From Edolisoma coerulescens (lineage: Eukaryota > Chordata > Aves > Passeriformes > Campephagidae): a DNA stretch of 64,000 bases. The notes below the pieces were generated by a model. It saw only the letters and a program-made list of their open reading frames with translations, was not told where the DNA came from and did not search any database. This document shows, piece after piece, positions 61,001 to 64,000 of this stretch; position 1 is the stretch's first letter; each line of letters begins with the position of its first letter. A program made the translations under genes and the position numbers. The stretch spans positions 406,429 to 470,428 of the forward strand of contig VWZW01000853.1 of the NCBI GenBank assembly GCA_013397115.1. Direction: 5' to 3'.

Positions 61001-63759
61001 ACTCTCAAATAAGAGTTAAAAACTTTGAACTTAACTCCCTGTGGACCTCCCTTGATCTTACAACAAAGGCTGCAGAACAATAAGCACATAGCAAATTCTC
61101 TGTTTCAGATTTCACATTACCTCTATATCTACTCCCAAATCACTACCTGCTTCAGACCCCTAAGTCTCTTTTCCCTACAGGTGCGGAGATTCCTTCCCAT
61201 GAAGGTCATACATTCTGCAGAGGAGAGTATTAATTTTAGGAACTGATACTCAATTCCTCCTGCTTTTCTCTGAAGGCTTACAGGAAGCTAGCTCACAGAA
61301 AAGCTACAGCAGTTACCACTTCACCAAATAACTAATAACACAACAGCAGCTAAAAGGCTTTAGCATATTGACTGATCTAAAAACTAATAACTGTGCTGTT
61401 TGGTTCATTGTTTTTAACAGCAGTTTCTTAACAGTGAATTAACTTCTTTTGGAAACATAAGGTATCTCAACAAAGAAAGATGTGTCTCTGAAAGCATGTT
61501 CCATGAAAAACATTTTTTCAAATAGCTGAAGTTACACCAGTCGGATAAAAATACCTACCTGTTTCACTGCTCTGAATTCCATCTGCAGCTTTAAAGGTGC
61601 ATGGATTCCTTGAATATTTCTCAGTGTGGCAAAGTTTGTTTTATCTTGATTTAACTGGAACTGTCATAAACAATATTGATTTTTATTTTAGAAAAAGTTA
61701 CTTTCAAGTACAGCCATAGAAGAAATTTCTGACATCCTACTTAAAAGAACCTGCTTATTAAATTTGTATGTAAAAATTCAGTGATACCATCAAACATGTC
61801 TCAAGTGTACAGGAAAGAACATGCTGCAGTAAGATTTGTTCTAAGAAGCTGAAATTGGTTTTTGCTGGATTTTATTCCAAATTAATAGCAGCAATTTTAT
61901 TTTATTATGTTTTATAATCAGGACATGTAACACCACCAAGTGGTATAGTTTTGCACTACTTTACTACAATATTGTCTGGATGAACAGGAAGCTAAGTCCA
62001 GTTTAAAGATCACAAAAGCCAATTTGATGTCATTGTTAGTCATCAAAAACTACTTGAAAACACTTGATATACTTCTTTGCTGATCAAGCAGGAAAACAGA
62101 GCACCACTTACATTCCTTATGATTGTGAAAAGCAAATGAAAACTCATTTTTACCAACTGCTCTCAAACTGATCAGTAAGACAAAGAAAATCTATTTAGTA
62201 GAGGCTTTTTAAGAAAAAGTGCTCACTCATGTATACTGGAGTACAAAGAAGTAAGTTATACTTAATATTAAACCTAAGCATAAATAATCAAAAAAATACA
62301 AACCTCTAATTTCAAAATCTGTACTCCACCACCATGACAAAAGACTGTTTAGTACGAGAACATCAACACATTTATGAGAAGGAAAATACAAGTCAAAGGC
62401 ATAGCAAGCATTTTCTTCGTAACAATCTATATTGAATGCTCTTCAAAAGTTAGCAGAAAATATTACTTATATGCCTCATCCTAATCTTATAATTCTGGTT
62501 ACAATATTTTTCCATTTCTTTTATTTTATAGAGATAAGGATTTTTGGATAGCAAGAACATTTGGTTTCTACCAATGCTACCTGAACAACTTTTTTAACAT
62601 TTATAGCAGTAAAAACAACCATAACTATCTCAGGCTAAGCTACATCTTTTCCCATTCAAATGTACATGAAAATAATTCTTTAACTGGCCTTCAACTTACA
62701 GAAAAATTAACCAAATGTGGGAGAAACAATTTAGAATATTCATATACTTCTTAGGGGATCATGTGGCCTAATTTATTTCTGTGCATTTCAGTCTCTTTAG
62801 CATGTGATCTTTTAATTATGCAGGTTTTGTATAGCAAGAACAGAGTTAAAAACTAAGTTACAGCAATCAGTTTAAAAAAAAATAGACAAATAGCTCTGAA
62901 ACATTTGTAGTATTTATAAATAAGCTAACGAAGTCGGTGTCACAGTAACATCATCCTTTTAATGCAAGGCAACACTAACACTGGCTAAAATTAGAATATA
63001 TTAGACATTACAGTCAGACCTTGTCATGCTTCTTAACTCAGCAATTTGGAACATTCTATCAAAATAATGTCTTTGCTTCAGGATAGTTTGATACATTGTA
63101 TCTTCTGTGCTGACAAAACAGGCACTGCAGACATTCAGTTCAACCAGTAAGTCTGGTCTCCTTCTGCCTTCTACACACCACTTCAAATGGTCCACAAGTG
63201 AGGACTGAGCGAGACAAGACTGCGAACACTTACGATAAACTGTAGGTGTAAAACATCTAGATGGGATCAAGCAACTTATGTAAAAATACATACGTGATCA
63301 CAGACTGAAAGTCTGAAAATGAAGATACATGGTAAACCTACAGACAAAATGGGAGGATCAGCCTTCCAGAGTTGACAGGTGTGCTCCTGGCCTACCTATG
63401 GAGGCTGCACACACACTTTTAGATGACTAAACCTGACCACACAAGTCCCTACTTGGGAAGCTTGCTTATACACTTGAAGTGGAGAGAGATATAAGTAAGA
63501 GATTAATAATATACAGATTTGCCAACAATGTTATTTGCATAAATAAAATGTTACTATTGTTGAACATCTTCATTCTGTTAAAGACAAGACCCTGCTCATT
63601 ACTTGTTAGCGCACAAAGCAGTCCAGATAACCACACTGTTAATTTACACGTCGTAATTAGTTAAGTGTGAAGATGGCTACACTTGATGTTAAACTTACAT
63701 TCTTTTCTGTCAGCTCCAGTGGGTGGCTGGGCAACAATTCATTTTTCACACTTGTAAAG
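58018..63759 (-). CDS. POMP: POMP, proteasome maturation protein (last four coding exons; 5' part outside window)
   Basis: Four exons on the - strand, read from right to left (63759-63699, 61660-61559, 59896-59803, 58085-58018), join in frame and give the C-terminal 107 residues of a protein that is 141 residues in human. POMP is the vertebrate homologue of yeast Ump1. It is a chaperone that helps beta subunits load onto the alpha ring, joins two half-proteasomes, and is then degraded as the first substrate of the new 20S core. Seen here: SVKNELLPSHPLELTEKN, then FQLNQDKTNFATLRNIQG, the VQRLPFLHSSN segment, the LRGNDECVGFEDILNDPSQS block and the C-terminal EHKLGLL. All three internal junctions have canonical GT and AG. 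No frameshift or stop is seen, so this is a functional gene, not a retrocopy. The first two exons (about 33 residues) and the promoter are beyond base 64000. Confidence 0.97.
58086..59802 (-). other. POMP: POMP intron before the last exon
   Basis: A 1.7 kb GT-AG intron containing an A-rich simple repeat at 58699-58830. No other gene was seen. Confidence 0.9.
58699..58830. repeat. A-rich (AAAC)n-like simple repeat in a POMP intron
   Basis: About 130 bases of aaac, aaaac and aaat units with A runs. On the transcribed (-) strand of POMP this reads as GTTT/T-rich. Confidence 0.9.
59803..59896 (-). CDS. POMP: POMP coding exon 5 (about residues 89-120)
   Basis: The acceptor (ctttttacag) and donor GTAAAT flank 94 bases. 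They encode VQRLPFLHSSNMAMDILRG then NDECVGFEDILN, plus the first base of an aspartate codon. The RLPFL and RGNDExxGFEDILN blocks are the most conserved part of the Ump1/POMP family. Confidence 0.97.
59897..61558 (-). other. POMP: POMP intron between coding exons 4 and 5
   Basis: A 1.66 kb GT-AG intron, AT-rich. No repeat or other exon was recognised. Confidence 0.9.
61559..61660 (-). CDS. POMP: POMP coding exon 4 (about residues 55-88)
   Basis: The acceptor (tttatgacag) and donor GTAGGT flank 102 bases, exactly 34 codons in phase 0. They encode FQLNQDKTNFATLRNIQGIH followed by APLKLQMEFRAVKQ. Length and sequence match the mammalian exon with only conservative changes. It is too short and split to appear as an ORF. 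Confidence 0.96.
61661..63698 (-). other. POMP: POMP intron between coding exons 3 and 4
   Basis: A 2.0 kb GT-AG intron, AT-rich. No repeat or other exon was recognised. Confidence 0.9.
63699..63759 (-). CDS. POMP: POMP coding exon 3 (about residues 34-54)
   Basis: The acceptor on the - strand (ttcttctag) is followed by C/TTT ACA AGT, and the donor GTAAGT follows AAT. The 61-base exon encodes (G)FTSVKNELLPSHPLELTEKN. This aligns without gaps to the mammalian segment GFSCVKNELLPSHPLELSEKN. The first base completes a glycine codon from the upstream exon. Confidence 0.95.
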
Positions 63760-64000
63760 CTAGAAGAATAAGTAGAAAAGGCATTAACTTCAAATTAATT
63801 GGGATATGGTTTTTTAAAGTGCACTCCAAAAGCAATCTCAGATACAAACACCCAGCCCACAGAGACACACAACTAGCAAAGTCTGAACCACAGAAAAAAA
63901 AAGATTAATAGTGAAGCAGCAAGTAAAACTTTTAACTACAGCACTATCAGAAGAAAGTTTCAGACATCCCTTATGCTTGACAAAACAGAATGTGTTTTTC
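63760..64000 (-). other. POMP: Start-side part of the POMP intron upstream of exon 3
   Basis: Intronic sequence up to the window edge. I looked for the preceding POMP exon and did not find it. Confidence 0.85.

Noticed and set aside
1..64000. CRISPR arrays, operons, phage genes, rRNA or tRNA genes
   Set aside because: None seen. The window has eukaryotic gene structure throughout, and no cloverleaf or spaced-repeat pattern was noticed.

Overview
This is vertebrate nuclear DNA, most probably from a bird. It carries CR1 retrotransposon tails ending in the typical avian octamer-like repeats, few transposons overall, GT-AG (and one GC-AG) introns, CpG islands interrupted by assembly gaps, and a pair of genes whose order and orientation match the FLT1-POMP-SLC46A3 neighbourhood of amniotes. 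There is no prokaryotic, phage or CRISPR content, and I found no new multi-gene system. The species cannot be fixed from the sequence alone. Only two protein-coding genes can be supported; nearly all other open frames are chance ORFs. 

Layout. Bases 1 to about 40,900 are non-coding as far as I can see. They hold three retrotransposon pieces (CR1 at 6.13-6.50 kb and 19.74-19.82 kb; an old antisense CR1/L3-type piece at 23.40-23.79 kb), a possible ancient repeat near 3.8 kb, a CpG island at 9.1-9.9 kb with a small gap and no recognisable gene, a smaller GC-rich patch at 24.75-25.07 kb, and several simple repeats. In mammals the gene beyond SLC46A3 is MTUS2, so this stretch may be intergenic or lie near or inside MTUS2, but I could not identify any of its exons. 

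Bases 40,900-41,669 look like an assembly error. A 277-base segment occurs twice, and a 214-base GC-rich contig is wedged between the copies and bounded by single N bases. The right part of that contig repeats the SLC46A3 CpG island at 42.32-42.44 kb. 

SLC46A3 lies on the + strand. Its CpG island promoter is at about 41.79-42.56 kb and its coding exons are at 42,614-42,805, 47,989-48,862, 49,276-49,359, 50,818-50,974 and 52,580-52,667, giving an intact 464-residue lysosomal major-facilitator transporter. The first coding intron uses a GC donor. A long 3' UTR probably runs to about 55.16 kb and includes remnants of ancient retroposons. 

POMP, the proteasome maturation protein, lies on the - strand and converges on SLC46A3. 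Its last four coding exons are at 63,699-63,759, 61,559-61,660, 59,803-59,896 and 58,018-58,085. The 5' exons (about the first 33 residues) lie beyond the right edge. The two genes are neighbours with separate jobs (lysosomal solute export and 20S proteasome assembly); nothing here suggests that they act in one pathway.
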